In this document: positions 43,626 to 54,199 of the stretch, in pieces | How the letters are laid out: each line of letters opens with the position of its first letter | How positions within the stretch are numbered: position 1 is the stretch's first letter | From: Variovorax sp. RA8 | Lineage (GTDB): Bacteria; Pseudomonadota; Gammaproteobacteria; Burkholderiales; Burkholderiaceae_C | Direction of reading: 5' to 3' | DNA length: 64,000 nt | NCBI RefSeq assembly: GCF_901827175.1 | Contig: NZ_LR594662.1 | Span: 1,550,001 to 1,614,000 of the forward strand | The notes under the pieces: model-generated | The model's input: the letters and a program-made list of their open reading frames with translations, nothing else | Database searches by the model: none | What the model was told of the DNA's origin: nothing | Translations under genes and position numbers: made by a program

Positions 43626-46037
43626 TCAGTTGCGGAAAAGATCGAGGATGCGGCTGCGCTCTTCCGGCTGCGGCGCCGGACCGATGGGCGCGCCAGAGAT
43701 CGCCTCGGCAGGCGGCGTCGGACCCGCCTCGACGCCCAGGGTCGCGACACCGCGGCCCGGTGCGTAGTCGTCGTAATACCACTCGCCGCCCACGTTGACC
43801 ACGCCGGGGGGAGGCTTGGCGGTCAGCTCGGTCACCGGCACTCCCTTGATGGCTGTTTCCATGTAGCTGATCCAGATAGGCAGGCTCAGCCCGCCGCCGG
43901 TCTCGCGGTCGCCCAGCTTGCGCGGCGTGTCGTAGCCCATCCAGGCCACCGCCGCCATCGTTGGCTGGAAGCCGGCGAACCAGGCATCCAGGGAGTCGTT
44001 GGTGGTGCCGGTCTTGCCGTAGATGTCGGGCCGCTTCAGCGTGGCCTGCGCCTTGGCCGCCGTGCCGCTGCGTGCGACTTCCTGCAGCAGGCTGTCCATG
44101 ATGAAGGCGTTGCGCTGCGGGATGGCGCGCATGGTCTCGTTGAGCAGGGGCGGTTGGGTTTCCACCAGCACCTTGTCCTTGTGATCGGTGATGCGCGTCA
44201 CGAGGTAAGGATTCACGCGATAGCCACCGTTGGCGAAGACCGAATAGGCCGTCGCCATCTGCATCGGCGTGACCGCGCCGGCACCGAGGGCCATCGGCAG
44301 GTAGGCCGGGTGCTTCTCGCGCTCGAAGCCGAAGTTGCCGATCCAGTCCTGTGCGTAGCGCGTGCCGATCGACTGCAGCACGCGGATCGAAACCATGTTC
44401 TTGGACTTGGCCAGCGCACGGCGCAAGGACATCGGGCCCTCGAAATTGCCGTCGTAGTTCTTGGGTTCCCACGGTTGGCCGCCAGTGGTCCCGGCGTCGA
44501 AGAAGAGCGGCCCGTCATTGACGACCGTTCCGGGTGTAAACCCTTTCTCAAGCGCCGCCGAGTAGATGAACGGCTTGAAGCTGGACCCCGGCTGGCGCCA
44601 AGCCTGCGTCACGTGGTTGAACTTGTTCTTGTCGAAGTCGAAGCCGCCGATCATGGCCTTGACGGCACCGTCGCGCGGATCGAGCGCAATGAAGGCGCCC
44701 TCGACTTCGGGCAACTGCGTGATTTCCCAGGTGTTCTTCGGTGTCTTCACGACGCGGATCACGGCGCCTCGGCGGATCTTGATGTTGGGCGGTGCCTTGT
44801 CCGACAGTCCCGACTGCGCGGGCCGCAGCCCCTCGCCGGTGATCTGCACGGCATCGCCATTGGCGCGCACGGCGCTGATTTCCTTGGCATTGGCCTTGAG
44901 CACGACCGCGGACATCACGTCGCCGTTGTCGGGATGCTCGGCCAGCGCATCGTCCACGGCTTCATCCAGCTCCTTGGGGTCGCTGGGCAGATCGACGAAC
45001 TTCTCGGGGCCGCGGTAGATCTGCCGGCGTTCGTAGTCCATGATGCCCTTGCGCAGCGCCTTGTAGGCTGCGGCTTGGTCGTCAGCGACCAACGTGGTGT
45101 AGACCTTGAGGCCGCGCGTGTAGGTGCTGTCGCCGTATTGCGCGTACATCAGCTGCCGCACCGTCTCCGCCACGTATTCGGCATGCAGGCGGGTGGGATC
45201 GGCTCCGTCACGCAGGTGCAGCTCTTCCTTCTTGGCATCTGCCGCTTGCTCGGCGTTGATGAAGCCGGCTTCCTGCATCCGGTCGATCACGTAGAGCTGC
45301 CGCCCGCGCGCGCGCGTGGGATTGTTCACCGGATTGTTCGCGCCCGGCGCCTTCGGCAGGCCCGCGAGCATGGCAGCCTGGGCAATGGTGATGTCTTTGA
45401 GCGGCTTGCCGAAGTAGGCTTCCGAGGCGGCCGCGAAGCCGTAGGCCCGATTGCCTAGGTAGATCTGGTTCAAATAGATCTCGAAGATCTGGTCCTTGCT
45501 GAGCAGGTGTTCGAGCTTGAAGGTCAGCAGCACTTCGTAGATCTTGCGGGTCAGCGTCTTCTCGGAGCTCAGGTAGACATTGCGCGCGACCTGCATCGTG
45601 ATGGTCGAGGCGCCCTGGCTCTTCACCCGGTTCATGTTGGCGATCCCTGCGCGCAACAGGCCCTTGTAGTCGACCCCGCCGTGGTCGTAGAAGCGGGCGT
45701 CCTCGGCGGCCAGCACGGCGTCCTTCATCACCTTCGGGATGGTCGCGATGGGCGTGAGGTTGCGGCGTTCCTCGCCGAATTCGCCGATGAGGATGCCTTC
45801 GGAGGAGAACACCCGCAGCGGCAGCTTCGGCCGGTAGTCCGCCAGGTCGGAGATATCCGGCAGGTTCGGGTAGGCGACGGCCAAGGCTACGGCGACCACG
45901 CAGACCAGGGACACCATGCCAGCTGCGGCGATGCCCAGTCCCCACACCACGAAGCGCAGGAGCCAGGTCAGCCAGACGGGGCGCTGAGCAGGAGTAGGGG
46001 TCTTGGCAGGCCCGGTGGGGCGTATTTTTTCGGGCAT
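43626..46037 (-). CDS. mrcA: Penicillin-binding protein 1A
   Basis: This is an 803-aa bifunctional peptidoglycan synthase. An N-terminal membrane anchor (residues about 23-55) is followed by the glycosyltransferase domain with catalytic Glu in AAEDARFYDHGG and TITMQVARN. An inserted OB-like domain comes next, then a transpeptidase domain with GSSFKPF (Ser-x-x-Lys), SKN and YGKTGTTND. It is divergent from pilM with 240 bases between, as is common in Betaproteobacteria. It polymerises and cross-links cell-wall glycan. Confidence 0.97.
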   Translation of the reverse strand: MPEKIRPTGPAKTPTPAQRPVWLTWLLRFVVWGLGIAAAGMVSLVCVVAVALAVAYPNLPDISDLADYRPKLPLRVFSSEGILIGEFGEERRNLTPIATIPKVMKDAVLAAEDARFYDHGGVDYKGLLRAGIANMNRVKSQGASTITMQVARNVYLSSEKTLTRKIYEVLLTFKLEHLLSKDQIFEIYLNQIYLGNRAYGFAAASEAYFGKPLKDITIAQAAMLAGLPKAPGANNPVNNPTRARGRQLYVIDRMQEAGFINAEQAADAKKEELHLRDGADPTRLHAEYVAETVRQLMYAQYGDSTYTRGLKVYTTLVADDQAAAYKALRKGIMDYERRQIYRGPEKFVDLPSDPKELDEAVDDALAEHPDNGDVMSAVVLKANAKEISAVRANGDAVQITGEGLRPAQSGLSDKAPPNIKIRRGAVIRVVKTPKNTWEITQLPEVEGAFIALDPRDGAVKAMIGGFDFDKNKFNHVTQAWRQPGSSFKPFIYSAALEKGFTPGTVVNDGPLFFDAGTTGGQPWEPKNYDGNFEGPMSLRRALAKSKNMVSIRVLQSIGTRYAQDWIGNFGFEREKHPAYLPMALGAGAVTPMQMATAYSVFANGGYRVNPYLVTRITDHKDKVLVETQPPLLNETMRAIPQRNAFIMDSLLQEVARSGTAAKAQATLKRPDIYGKTGTTNDSLDAWFAGFQPTMAAVAWMGYDTPRKLGDRETGGGLSLPIWISYMETAIKGVPVTELTAKPPPGVVNVGGEWYYDDYAPGRGVATLGVEAGPTPPAEAISGAPIGPAPQPEERSRILDLFRN

Positions 46038-46200
46038 GAAGGGATGTTGAAGTCAACGTCAATTATAAAAAGCGGGGGTCTCGAACGGTCTTCTGGAGCG
46101 ACATAAAACCCAAGTACTCGCATTTGTGACGTAAGTTGTGAATCGAGACTGTTACGTCCCCTTTTGACAACGGTTGGTGCATCGACTGAGGCCGAGGCCC

Positions 46201-46229
46201 TTGGTTGGCCGTACGCCTCCTGCTAGCAT
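46201..46229 (+). promoter_or_regulatory. Putative sigma-70 promoter for pilM
   Basis: TTGGTT and TAGCAT are separated by 17 bases, giving a start near 46236 and a leader of about 44 bases to the pilM TTG. Agreement with consensus is moderate. Confidence 0.35.
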
Positions 46230-46279
46230 GCAACCACACGCAAATATTTCTATTCGTTACAAACACAACGGGATTTAAC

Positions 46280-47359
46280 TTGGCTGCTTTGGGAACGCTG
46301 TTCAGCCGTCAACCCGCGCCCCTGCTCGGGTTGGACGTCAGCTCATCCAGTGTCAAGCTGGTCGAGCTCGGCCGCGACGCCAGCGGCAAGTTGATTCTGG
46401 AACGTTGCGCGATCGAACCCCTTGAGCGAGGCTGGATCACCGATGGCAATGTCGAGAAGTTCGACGAGGTGGCCGAGGCGGTCCGGCGTGCCGTGCGCAA
46501 GAGCGGCAGCCGTACCAAGAATGCCGCCCTCGCCCTGCCGCCCTCGGCAGTCATCACAAAGAAGATCGTCCTGCCTGGCGGCATGAGCGAGCAAGAGCTC
46601 GAGATCCAGGTCGAATCCGAAGCCAACCAATACATCCCCTTTTCCCTCGATGAGGTGAGCCTGGACTTCTGTGTCATCGGGCAGAGTGCCAATTCGACCG
46701 GCGATGTCGAAGTCCTGATCGCCGCTTCGCGCAAGGAGAAGGTCCAGGACCGACAGGGCCTGGCCGAAGCGGCAGGCCTCAAGGCCGTGATTCTCGACGT
46801 CGAATCCTATGCCTCGCGACTGGCGACGGCACGGCTGATCGAGCAGTTGCCTGGCCAGGGCCGCGACGCCGTTGTGGCCCTGTTCGAGGTGGGTGCCTTC
46901 ACCACCAGCATGCAGGTGCTTCGCAACCAGGAAGTGCTCTACGACCGCGACCAGGCCTTCGGCGGCGCCCAACTGACACAGCTGATCGTGCGGCAGTACG
47001 GCTTTTCCGCGGAAGAGGCGGAGACCAAGAAGCGAAGCGGCGACCTGCCCGACGACTACGGCTCAGGCGTGCTCAAGCCCTTCGTTGCGAGCATCGCCCA
47101 GGAGATCGCGAGGGCGCTGCAGTTCTTCTTTACCAGCACGCCGCACAACCGCGTCGACTATGTGCTGCTGGCGGGCGGGTCGGCGGCATTGCCGGGCCTC
47201 ACCAGCGCCGTGACGCGGCAGACCTCCTTTGCCTGCTCGCTGGTCAATCCCTTCGACGGCATGGAGATTGGAAGCAGCATCCGCGAGAAGAAGGTGCGGC
47301 GCGAGGCGCCTTCGTACCTGACCTCATGCGGCCTTGCCATGCGGAGGTTCCTGCAGTGA
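46280..47359 (+). CDS. pilM: Type IV pilus assembly protein PilM
   Basis: This is a 359-aa actin-like cytoplasmic protein that docks on the PilN N-terminus in the pilus alignment complex. The nucleotide-binding fold is visible in LLGLDVSSSSVKLVEL and LAGGSAALPGL. TTG 46280 is chosen because it gives the usual length; the in-frame start at 46205 would add 25 residues with no match. The stop overlaps pilN as GTGA. It is the first gene of pilMNOPQ. Confidence 0.95.
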   Translation: MAALGTLFSRQPAPLLGLDVSSSSVKLVELGRDASGKLILERCAIEPLERGWITDGNVEKFDEVAEAVRRAVRKSGSRTKNAALALPPSAVITKKIVLPGGMSEQELEIQVESEANQYIPFSLDEVSLDFCVIGQSANSTGDVEVLIAASRKEKVQDRQGLAEAAGLKAVILDVESYASRLATARLIEQLPGQGRDAVVALFEVGAFTTSMQVLRNQEVLYDRDQAFGGAQLTQLIVRQYGFSAEEAETKKRSGDLPDDYGSGVLKPFVASIAQEIARALQFFFTSTPHNRVDYVLLAGGSAALPGLTSAVTRQTSFACSLVNPFDGMEIGSSIREKKVRREAPSYLTSCGLAMRRFLQ

Positions 47360-47976
47360 TCTTGATCAACCTGCTCCCGCACCGTGAGGCTGCGCGCAAG
47401 CGCCGTCGGGAAACCTTCTATGCGACGCTGGGCGCCTCCGCCGTGGCCGGCTTCCTGATCGCGGGCGGTGCCTATCTCTGGTTTCAGGCCCAGATCTCCA
47501 GCCAGCAGGGCAAGAACAGCTTCCTTCAGGCAGAGATCAAGAAACTCGAAGCCGAGATCAAGGAAATCTCCACCCTCCAGGCTGAAATTGCCGCCTTGCG
47601 CGCGCGCCAGCAGGCCGTCGAGGATCTCCAGGGCGACCGCAACATGCCTGTGCACCTGCTCAACGAACTCGTGCGGCAACTGCCCGACGGCGTCTACCTG
47701 ACGAGCATGAAGCAGGACAACCAGACCGTCACCCTCCTGGGTCAGGCGCAGTCCAACGAGCGGGTCTCGGAACTGTTGCGCAACCTGGGTAACAACAGCC
47801 CCTGGCTGGTCAAGCCGGAGCTGGTGGAAATCACCTCCGGCAATGTCAATCTGAGCCCCCGCGACCAGCGGCGCGTGGCGAACTTCACGATGCGCATCGG
47901 GCTCAAGCGGCCCACGGATGCGCAGAAGCCCGCCGGCGCGGGCGGTGCGCCGGCGTCGGCCGCAGGCAAGGGCTGA
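47356..47976 (+). CDS. pilN: Type IV pilus inner-membrane protein PilN
   Basis: This is a 206-aa bitopic protein. The N-terminal INLLPHRE motif that binds PilM is at residues 4-11. A membrane helix (ATLGASAVAGFLIAGGAYLW) is followed by a coiled coil and a ferredoxin-like periplasmic fold. GTG 47356 overlaps the pilM stop and is fixed by the INLLPHR motif. It pairs with PilO. Confidence 0.96.
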   Translation: MILINLLPHREAARKRRRETFYATLGASAVAGFLIAGGAYLWFQAQISSQQGKNSFLQAEIKKLEAEIKEISTLQAEIAALRARQQAVEDLQGDRNMPVHLLNELVRQLPDGVYLTSMKQDNQTVTLLGQAQSNERVSELLRNLGNNSPWLVKPELVEITSGNVNLSPRDQRRVANFTMRIGLKRPTDAQKPAGAGGAPASAAGKG

Positions 47977-47984
47977 GCGTCATC

Positions 47985-48659
47985 ATGGCAACCCAACGCG
48001 CATCCTCCAACATCGACTTCGCCGGCGGTCTGCAGCGCTTCGGCGACCAGTTCCGCGGACTGAATCCGAACGACCCCTCGGTCTGGCCCCCGGTGCCGCG
48101 CTACGCGCTGTGCGTGCTGGTTACTGCGCTGGTCCTGGTGGCCCTGTGGTTCGTCTGGCTCACCAATTCGAACGATGAGCTCGAGGCCGAGCGAGCCAAG
48201 GAAGTCGCGCTCAGGGCCGACTATCAGAAGAAGGTGGGTCAGGCCGCCAATCTCGAATTGCTGAAGAAGCAGCGCGAGCAGGTGCAACAGTACGTGACGC
48301 TTCTCGAAAAGCAGCTCCCGAGCAAGGCCGAGATGGACGCCTTGCTCTCCGACATCAACCAGGCCGGGCTCGGCCGCAGCCTGCAGTTCGAGCTGTTCCG
48401 CCCGGGCCAGGTGGTCGTGAAGGACTACTACGCCGAGTTGCCGATTGCCGTGCGCGTGACGGGGCGCTATCACGATGTGGGTTCCTTCGCGGCTGACATT
48501 GCCAATCTCTCGCGCATCGTGACCTTGAACAACCTCGCCGTGGTCCCCGGAAAAGATGGGATGCTGACGATGGACGCCACGGCGAGGACCTTCCGTTACC
48601 TGGACGACGAAGAGCAGGCGGCGCAGAAGCGCGCTGTGGCGGGAGCGAAGAAGAAATGA
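47985..48659 (+). CDS. pilO: Type IV pilus inner-membrane protein PilO
   Basis: This is a 224-aa bitopic protein with a membrane helix (ALCVLVTALVLVALWFVWL), a coiled coil, and a periplasmic fold containing LPSKAEMDALLSDINQAG. It dimerises with PilN and links the inner-membrane platform to PilP. It starts 8 bases after pilN, and its stop overlaps pilP as ATGA. Confidence 0.96.
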   Translation: MATQRASSNIDFAGGLQRFGDQFRGLNPNDPSVWPPVPRYALCVLVTALVLVALWFVWLTNSNDELEAERAKEVALRADYQKKVGQAANLELLKKQREQVQQYVTLLEKQLPSKAEMDALLSDINQAGLGRSLQFELFRPGQVVVKDYYAELPIAVRVTGRYHDVGSFAADIANLSRIVTLNNLAVVPGKDGMLTMDATARTFRYLDDEEQAAQKRAVAGAKKK

Positions 48660-49198
48660 GCAGGCTTGCTTTGGCGCTGTGCGTCGGCGTTGCGGCTGTC
48701 GGCCTGAGCGGCTGCATGGGCTCGGACCAGGAAGAGCTCCAGCAATGGATGGCCGAGCAGCGCGCGAATGTGCGCCCCACGGTGCCGCCCATCACGGAGC
48801 CGAAGAAATTCACGCCCCAGGCCTATACGGAGGCCACTGCGTTCGAGCCCTTCAACATGCAGAAGCTCACGCAGGCCTTGCGCCGCGACTCGGCCCAGCC
48901 GAGCACTTCCGGTCTCATCGCGCCGGAGCTGGCGCGCCGCAAGGAAGCGCTCGAGGCTTTTCCGCTCGATTCGATGGCGATGGTGGGCAGCATGAACCGC
49001 AATGGTCAGCCGGTCGCCCTCGTCACCGTCGACAAGCTGCTCTACCAGGTTCGGGTCGGAAATTATCTGGGACTTAACTACGGGCGCATCACCCGTATCA
49101 GTGAAACCGAACTCGCCTTGCGTGAAATCGTGCAGGACGCCGCCGGTGAATGGATCGAACGCGTGGCGACGCTGCAGTTGCAAGAGAGGTCGAAATGA
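48656..49198 (+). CDS. pilP: Type IV pilus lipoprotein PilP
   Basis: This is a 180-aa lipoprotein with lipobox LSGCMGS near residue 19, a family-typical DQEELQQWMAEQR, and a C-terminal beta domain (VTVDKLLYQVRVGNYLGLN). It connects PilNO to the PilQ secretin. It overlaps both neighbours by four bases and so is coupled. Confidence 0.96.
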   Translation: MSRLALALCVGVAAVGLSGCMGSDQEELQQWMAEQRANVRPTVPPITEPKKFTPQAYTEATAFEPFNMQKLTQALRRDSAQPSTSGLIAPELARRKEALEAFPLDSMAMVGSMNRNGQPVALVTVDKLLYQVRVGNYLGLNYGRITRISETELALREIVQDAAGEWIERVATLQLQERSK

Positions 49199-51342
49199 AA
49201 CCCAAGAATTCAAGGTTCGCGCAGTGGCTGCGCGTGGTCGGCGTCAGCCTGCTCGCGCTGGGCGCGGCGGCGGCGGCACATGCGCAGAACGCCATCGAGT
49301 CGGTCACCAGTTCGATGCAGTCTGGTGGCGAGGTCATCCGCGTCGACCTGACGCAACCTCTGGCCGCCGTGCCAACGGGCTTCGCGATCCAGACGCCGGC
49401 ACGCATCGCGCTCGACTTCCCCGGCGTGACCAACGCCATCGGCCGCTCCGCCATCGATGTCAACCAGGGCAATCTGCGTTCCATCAACGTGGTGCAGGCG
49501 GGCGAGCGCACCCGTCTGGTGCTGAACCTCAAGCAGGCTACCGCGTACAAGGCCGAGATCCAGGGCAAGTCGCTCCTGGTTTCACTCGAGCCCGTCCCGG
49601 GTGCCGCACTCGCGACCTCGACGCCTCAGGCCTTCGCCGAGAACCGAAACCGCGACACGCTGCCGCTGCGCGACGTTGATTTCCGCCTGGGCTCGGACAA
49701 CACGGGCCGCGTGGTCGTCGACCTGGCCAACAACCAGGTAGGCGTCGACATCCGCCAGCAGGGCCGCAGTCTGGTGGTGGAATTCACCAAGTCGACGCTG
49801 CCCGAGGGGCTGCGCCGCCGCCTCGATGTGTCGGACTTCGGCACGCCGGTGCAGACCGTCACCACCCAGCAGGCCGGCGACCGCGTGCGCATGACCATCG
49901 AGCCCAAGGGCGATTGGGAGCACAGCGCCTACCAGAGCGAGAACCAGTTCGTGGTCGAGGTGCGCCCGCGCAAGGTGGACCCGACCAAGCTGACCCAGGG
50001 CGTGGGCTACACCGGCGAGAAACTGTCGCTGAACTTCCAGAACATCGAAATCCGTTCGCTGCTTCAGGTGATCGCCGACTTCACCAACTTCAACATCGTG
50101 ACCTCGGACTCGGTGACCGGCGCGCTGACCCTTCGCCTGAAGGACGTGCCCTGGGATCAGGCCCTGGACATCATCATGCAGGCGAAGAACCTTGGCATGC
50201 GCAAGAACGGCAGCGTGCTGTGGATTGCGCCCAAGGACGAAATCAACGCCAAGGAAAAGCTTGAGTTCGAGGCCCAGGCCGCGATCCAGAACCTGGAGCC
50301 CCTGCGCACTCAGTCCTTCCAGCTGAACTACACCAAGGCCGTCGCGATCGCGCAGGGCCTGACGGGCACGGGCGCTTCCAGCGGAGGCGGCGGCTCGGGC
50401 ACCACCACCCGCATCCTGAGCCCGCGCGGCAGCGTGATCGCCGAATCGCGCACCAACCAGCTGTTCGTCTCGGACATCCCCTCGCGCCTGCAGCAGGTCG
50501 CCGAACTCATCCAGAAGCTGGATATTCCGGTGCGCCAAGTGCTGATCGAGGCACGCATCGTTGAGGCCTCCGACACCTTCGGCAAGTCGCTGGGCGTGCG
50601 GCTCGGCGGCGGCATCTCCGGCGGCACGGTGGGCTCGAACAATGGGCGTCCGGTCTTCGGCAACGTCGGCGCGTTCCCGGTCGTCACGCCGGCCACTGCG
50701 ACCACGCCGGGCAGTGCGCTGACCACCTTCACCAACTCCAACTTCGTCAACCTGCCCTCCACCGGCGTGCAAGGCAACGGCAACGCGCCGGGCACCTTCG
50801 CCATCTCGCTGTTTAATTCCAGCTTCTCGCGCATGCTGAACCTGGAAATCTCGGCCCTCGAAGCCGATGGCAAGGGCAAAGTGGTGTCCAGCCCCCGCGT
50901 GGTGACGGCCGACCAGACCAAGGCGCTGATCGAGCAGGGCACGGAACTGCCCTACCAGGTCGCAACCTCCAGCGGCGCCACTTCGATTGCCTTCCGCAAG
51001 GCCAACCTCAAGCTCGAGGTCACGCCGCAGATCACGCCCGAGGGCAACATCATCCTGACGCTGGACGTCAACAAGGACACGGTCGGCCAGGCGACGACCG
51101 CCGGCTTCGCGATCAACACCAAGCACGTGCAGACCGAAGTGCTGGTCGAGAACGGCGGTACGGTGGTCATCGGTGGTATCTTCGAACTCACCGAAACCAA
51201 CGATGAATCGCGCGTGCCGGTGCTCGGTGAAGTGCCCTATGTGGGGGCGCTGTTCCGCACACGCAATCGCGTTGCCAACAAGACCGAAATGCTCGTCTTT
51301 ATCACCCCGAAGATGATTACCGACCGGAACGCCGCGCGCTAA
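49195..51342 (+). CDS. pilQ: Type IV pilus secretin PilQ
   Basis: This is a 715-aa outer-membrane secretin. The signal peptide ends near AAAHAQ. Two AMIN-like peptidoglycan-binding regions are followed by a secretin N0/STN domain (ISLNFQNIEIRSLLQVIADF-like segment) and N1. The secretin core has VPVLGEVPYVGALFR. ATG 49195 overlaps the pilP stop. A Gly/Ser/Thr-rich loop (ASSGGGGSGTTTR) interrupts the N1 region. It forms the pore for the pilus and completes pilMNOPQ. Confidence 0.97.
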   Translation: MKPKNSRFAQWLRVVGVSLLALGAAAAAHAQNAIESVTSSMQSGGEVIRVDLTQPLAAVPTGFAIQTPARIALDFPGVTNAIGRSAIDVNQGNLRSINVVQAGERTRLVLNLKQATAYKAEIQGKSLLVSLEPVPGAALATSTPQAFAENRNRDTLPLRDVDFRLGSDNTGRVVVDLANNQVGVDIRQQGRSLVVEFTKSTLPEGLRRRLDVSDFGTPVQTVTTQQAGDRVRMTIEPKGDWEHSAYQSENQFVVEVRPRKVDPTKLTQGVGYTGEKLSLNFQNIEIRSLLQVIADFTNFNIVTSDSVTGALTLRLKDVPWDQALDIIMQAKNLGMRKNGSVLWIAPKDEINAKEKLEFEAQAAIQNLEPLRTQSFQLNYTKAVAIAQGLTGTGASSGGGGSGTTTRILSPRGSVIAESRTNQLFVSDIPSRLQQVAELIQKLDIPVRQVLIEARIVEASDTFGKSLGVRLGGGISGGTVGSNNGRPVFGNVGAFPVVTPATATTPGSALTTFTNSNFVNLPSTGVQGNGNAPGTFAISLFNSSFSRMLNLEISALEADGKGKVVSSPRVVTADQTKALIEQGTELPYQVATSSGATSIAFRKANLKLEVTPQITPEGNIILTLDVNKDTVGQATTAGFAINTKHVQTEVLVENGGTVVIGGIFELTETNDESRVPVLGEVPYVGALFRTRNRVANKTEMLVFITPKMITDRNAAR

Positions 51343-51367
51343 GGCGCGTGGGCGTTCGCAGCACCGC

Positions 51368-51913
51368 GTGGCGGTCGCACTCGTCGGCTTGCCCGGCGCC
51401 GGAAAGTCCGCGGTGGGCCGGCGTCTCGGGCAGCGCCTCCATCTGCCCTTCATCGACAGCGATGAGGTGATCGAGCGCCGCATCGGCTGTTCCATCCGGG
51501 ATTACTTTGAACGTGAAGGCGAGCAGAGTTTTCGCGACCTCGAGGAGAGCGTGATTGCCGAGCTCGCCACCTCAGCCCGCGGCATTGTCTCCACCGGAGG
51601 CGGCTCCGTGCTGCGCGAGGCGAATCGGATCCAGTTGCGCTCCCATTTCCACGTCATATACCTGCGCTCCTCGCCCGAGGACCTGTTCAGGCGCCTGCGG
51701 CACGACGTCAAGCGGCCGCTGCTGCAGGTGGCCGATCCGCTGGGTCGGCTGCACGAGCTCTACAGCGCGCGCGACCCGCTCTACCGCGAGGCCGCCCATG
51801 ACGTGGTGGAAACCGGCCGGCCTTCGGTGGCGATGCTTGTGAACATCATCGTGATGCAGCTGGAGCTCGCTGGGGTGATATCCCCGGGCGCCGGAAGCGA
51901 TCCGCCGGGCTGA
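51368..51913 (+). CDS. aroK: Shikimate kinase
   Basis: This is a 181-aa kinase phosphorylating shikimate in aromatic amino-acid synthesis. Walker A is GLPGAGKS at about residues 7-14. DSDEVIERR binds shikimate and Mg, and [10 protein letters not shown] is the GGG motif. GTG 51368 is the only plausible start, 26 bases after pilQ. It is followed closely by aroB, the enzyme two steps earlier, as in most Betaproteobacteria. Confidence 0.95.
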   Translation: MAVALVGLPGAGKSAVGRRLGQRLHLPFIDSDEVIERRIGCSIRDYFEREGEQSFRDLEESVIAELATSARGIVSTGGGSVLREANRIQLRSHFHVIYLRSSPEDLFRRLRHDVKRPLLQVADPLGRLHELYSARDPLYREAAHDVVETGRPSVAMLVNIIVMQLELAGVISPGAGSDPPG

Positions 51914-51948
51914 GCCTGGCTGGGCGCCATGCGCCTAAACTCGGAGCC

Positions 51949-53049
51949 ATGCGAGTGTCCGCCTCCCCCGAATGCGTTGAGATCCAGCTCGGCGAGCGCA
52001 GTTATCCGATCCTGATCGGCAGCGAGCTGCTCCGCGAGCCTGGAAGCTTCGACGCGGTGCCTGCAGCCGCCGCGGCGCTGATCGTCACGAACACCACGGT
52101 GGCGCCGCTCTATGGCGAGCCGCTGCGCAGTGCCTTGGCCGGCCGCTTCCGGGCCGTGCACATGCTGGAGCTGCCTGACGGCGAGACGCACAAGGACTGG
52201 CCCACGCTCAACCTGATCTTCGATGCACTGCTGCGCCATGGCTGCGACCGCAAGTCGGTGCTCTTCGCGCTCGGCGGCGGGGTGGTGGGCGACATGACCG
52301 GATTCGCCGCCGCCAGCTACATGCGAGGCGTTCCCTTCGTACAGGTGCCGACCACCTTGCTCGCACAGGTCGATTCCTCGGTGGGCGGCAAGACGGCGAT
52401 CAACCATCCGCTCGGCAAGAACATGATTGGCGCCTTCTACCAGCCGCGCCTTGTCCTGTGCGATCTCTCCACGCTCGCCACGCTGCCGCCGCGCGAGCTC
52501 AGCGCGGGGCTCGCCGAGATCATCAAGTACGGCCCGATCTACGACATGCGCTTTTTCGACTGGATCGAAGCGAACATCGACGCCCTGGTGGCGCGGGAGC
52601 CGGCCGCGCTGGCGCACGCGGTCCGGCGCAGCTGCGAGATCAAGGCCGCGGTCGTGGGGCAGGATGAGCGCGAGACCGGCTTGCGCGCGATCCTGAACTT
52701 CGGCCATACCTTCGGTCATGCGATAGAGGCGGGCCTGGGCTACGGCCGCTGGCTGCACGGCGAAGCGGTCGGCTGCGGCATGGTCCTGGCCGGCGAACTG
52801 TCGCAGCGGCTCGGCGGCGTCGATGCGGCCTTTGTCCGGCGGCTGTCGGCGTTGATCGAGCGGGCGGGGCTGCCTGTGGTCGCCCCTGCGCTCGGCGCCG
52901 AGCGCTACCTCGAGCTGATGCGCATCGATAAGAAGTCGGAAGCGGGCGAGATCCGCTTCGTGGTGATCGATAAACCCGGCTCGGCCGTCGTGCGCAGCGC
53001 CCCCGACGCCCTGGTGCGCGAGGTGCTGGCGCAGTGCTGTGCTGCCTGA
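51949..53049 (+). CDS. aroB: 3-dehydroquinate synthase
   Basis: This is a 366-aa NAD-dependent enzyme making 3-dehydroquinate from [24 protein letters not shown] binds [21 protein letters not shown] follows, and the metal site includes [11 protein letters not shown] and LHGEAV. The start ATG 51949 has TCGGAG immediately upstream. It is in the same direction as aroK and dgt, and dgt begins within or just after its stop. Confidence 0.97.
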   Translation: MRVSASPECVEIQLGERSYPILIGSELLREPGSFDAVPAAAAALIVTNTTVAPLYGEPLRSALAGRFRAVHMLELPDGETHKDWPTLNLIFDALLRHGCDRKSVLFALGGGVVGDMTGFAAASYMRGVPFVQVPTTLLAQVDSSVGGKTAINHPLGKNMIGAFYQPRLVLCDLSTLATLPPRELSAGLAEIIKYGPIYDMRFFDWIEANIDALVAREPAALAHAVRRSCEIKAAVVGQDERETGLRAILNFGHTFGHAIEAGLGYGRWLHGEAVGCGMVLAGELSQRLGGVDAAFVRRLSALIERAGLPVVAPALGAERYLELMRIDKKSEAGEIRFVVIDKPGSAVVRSAPDALVREVLAQCCAA

Positions 53050-53068
53050 ATCGAACATCGGGGCGACG

Positions 53069-54199
53069 ATGAGCCTGGCACCCCACGCCAGCCATCCGGC
53101 GCAGTCCCGCGGCCGGCTCCACGCAGAGGCCCCGGCTCCCACGCGCGATGCCTTCCAGCGCGACCGTGACCGCATCGTGCATTCCACCGCCTTCCGGCGG
53201 CTGGTCTACAAGACCCAGGTCTTCCTCAATCACGAGGGCGATCTTTTCCGCACCCGCCTCACCCATTCGCTCGAGGTTGCGCAACTGGGCCGCTCGATCG
53301 CGCGCTCGCTGCGGCTCAACGAGGACCTGGTGGAGGCCATCGCCCTGGCGCACGACCTGGGCCACACCCCCTTCGGCCATGCGGGGCAGGATGCGCTCGA
53401 TGCCTGCATGGAGGCCCACGGCGGCTTCGAGCACAACCTGCAGAGCCTGCGGGTGGTGGATGCGCTCGAGCATCGCTATCCGCAGTACGACGGACTCAAC
53501 CTGAGCTTCGAGACGCGGGAGGGCATCCTCAAGCATTGCTCGCGCGCCAATGCCGAGCGCCTGGAGGCCGCGGAGCCTGGCGGGTTGGGGCGGCGCTTCC
53601 TCGATCGCACGCAGCCGAGCCTGGAGGCGCAGCTGTGCAACCTCGCCGACGAGATCGCCTACAACGCGCACGACATCGACGATGGCGTGCGTTCCGGGCT
53701 CATCGGTCTCGAGCGGCTGGGCGAGGTGGCGCTTTTCAGCCGCTATCTGCGCGAGACGCTGGACGAGCATCCGCAGCTGCAGGGCCGGCGCGTGCTCTAT
53801 GAAGCCATCCGGCGGATGCTGAGCGCGCAGGTCTACGATGTGATCGACGCCTCGCGCAGTGCGCTCGAGGCGGCAGCCCCGGGTCATGCGGATGACGTGC
53901 GCCGCGCAGCGCCGCTGGTGCTCTTCAGCGAGACCATGCGCACCCAGTCCACCGAGCTCAAGCAATTCCTCTTTCGCAATCTCTACAGGCATCCGCGCGT
54001 CGTGCAGACCACGAGCCGGGCGAAGGAGGTGGTGCGCGAGCTGTTCGCGGCCTACATCGACGATGCCCAGCAGATGCCGGCTTCCTACGCGCAGCGCGAC
54101 GACGGCCATCGCGCAGTGGCCGACTACATCGCCGGCATGACCGACCGCTTCGCGATCCGCGAGTACGAACGTCTCACGGGAAGGCAGTGGGACCAATGA
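53069..54199 (+). CDS. dgt: Deoxyguanosinetriphosphate triphosphohydrolase-like protein
   Basis: This is a 376-aa HD-domain nucleotidase that removes triphosphate from dNTPs. The metal ligands are seen in [25 protein letters not shown] and AHDIDDG. ATG 53069 is chosen; GTG 53039 would overlap aroB by 11 bases and is possible. The stop overlaps an ATG that begins a dispersed repeat copy. It follows aroB, a common arrangement in Burkholderiales. Confidence 0.95.
   Translation: MSLAPHASHPAQSRGRLHAEAPAPTRDAFQRDRDRIVHSTAFRRLVYKTQVFLNHEGDLFRTRLTHSLEVAQLGRSIARSLRLNEDLVEAIALAHDLGHTPFGHAGQDALDACMEAHGGFEHNLQSLRVVDALEHRYPQYDGLNLSFETREGILKHCSRANAERLEAAEPGGLGRRFLDRTQPSLEAQLCNLADEIAYNAHDIDDGVRSGLIGLERLGEVALFSRYLRETLDEHPQLQGRRVLYEAIRRMLSAQVYDVIDASRSALEAAAPGHADDVRRAAPLVLFSETMRTQSTELKQFLFRNLYRHPRVVQTTSRAKEVVRELFAAYIDDAQQMPASYAQRDDGHRAVADYIAGMTDRFAIREYERLTGRQWDQ

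Noticed and set aside
46164..46169. TTGACA upstream of pilM as a -35 element
   Set aside because: The bases 17 positions downstream (TGAGGC) do not resemble a -10 element.
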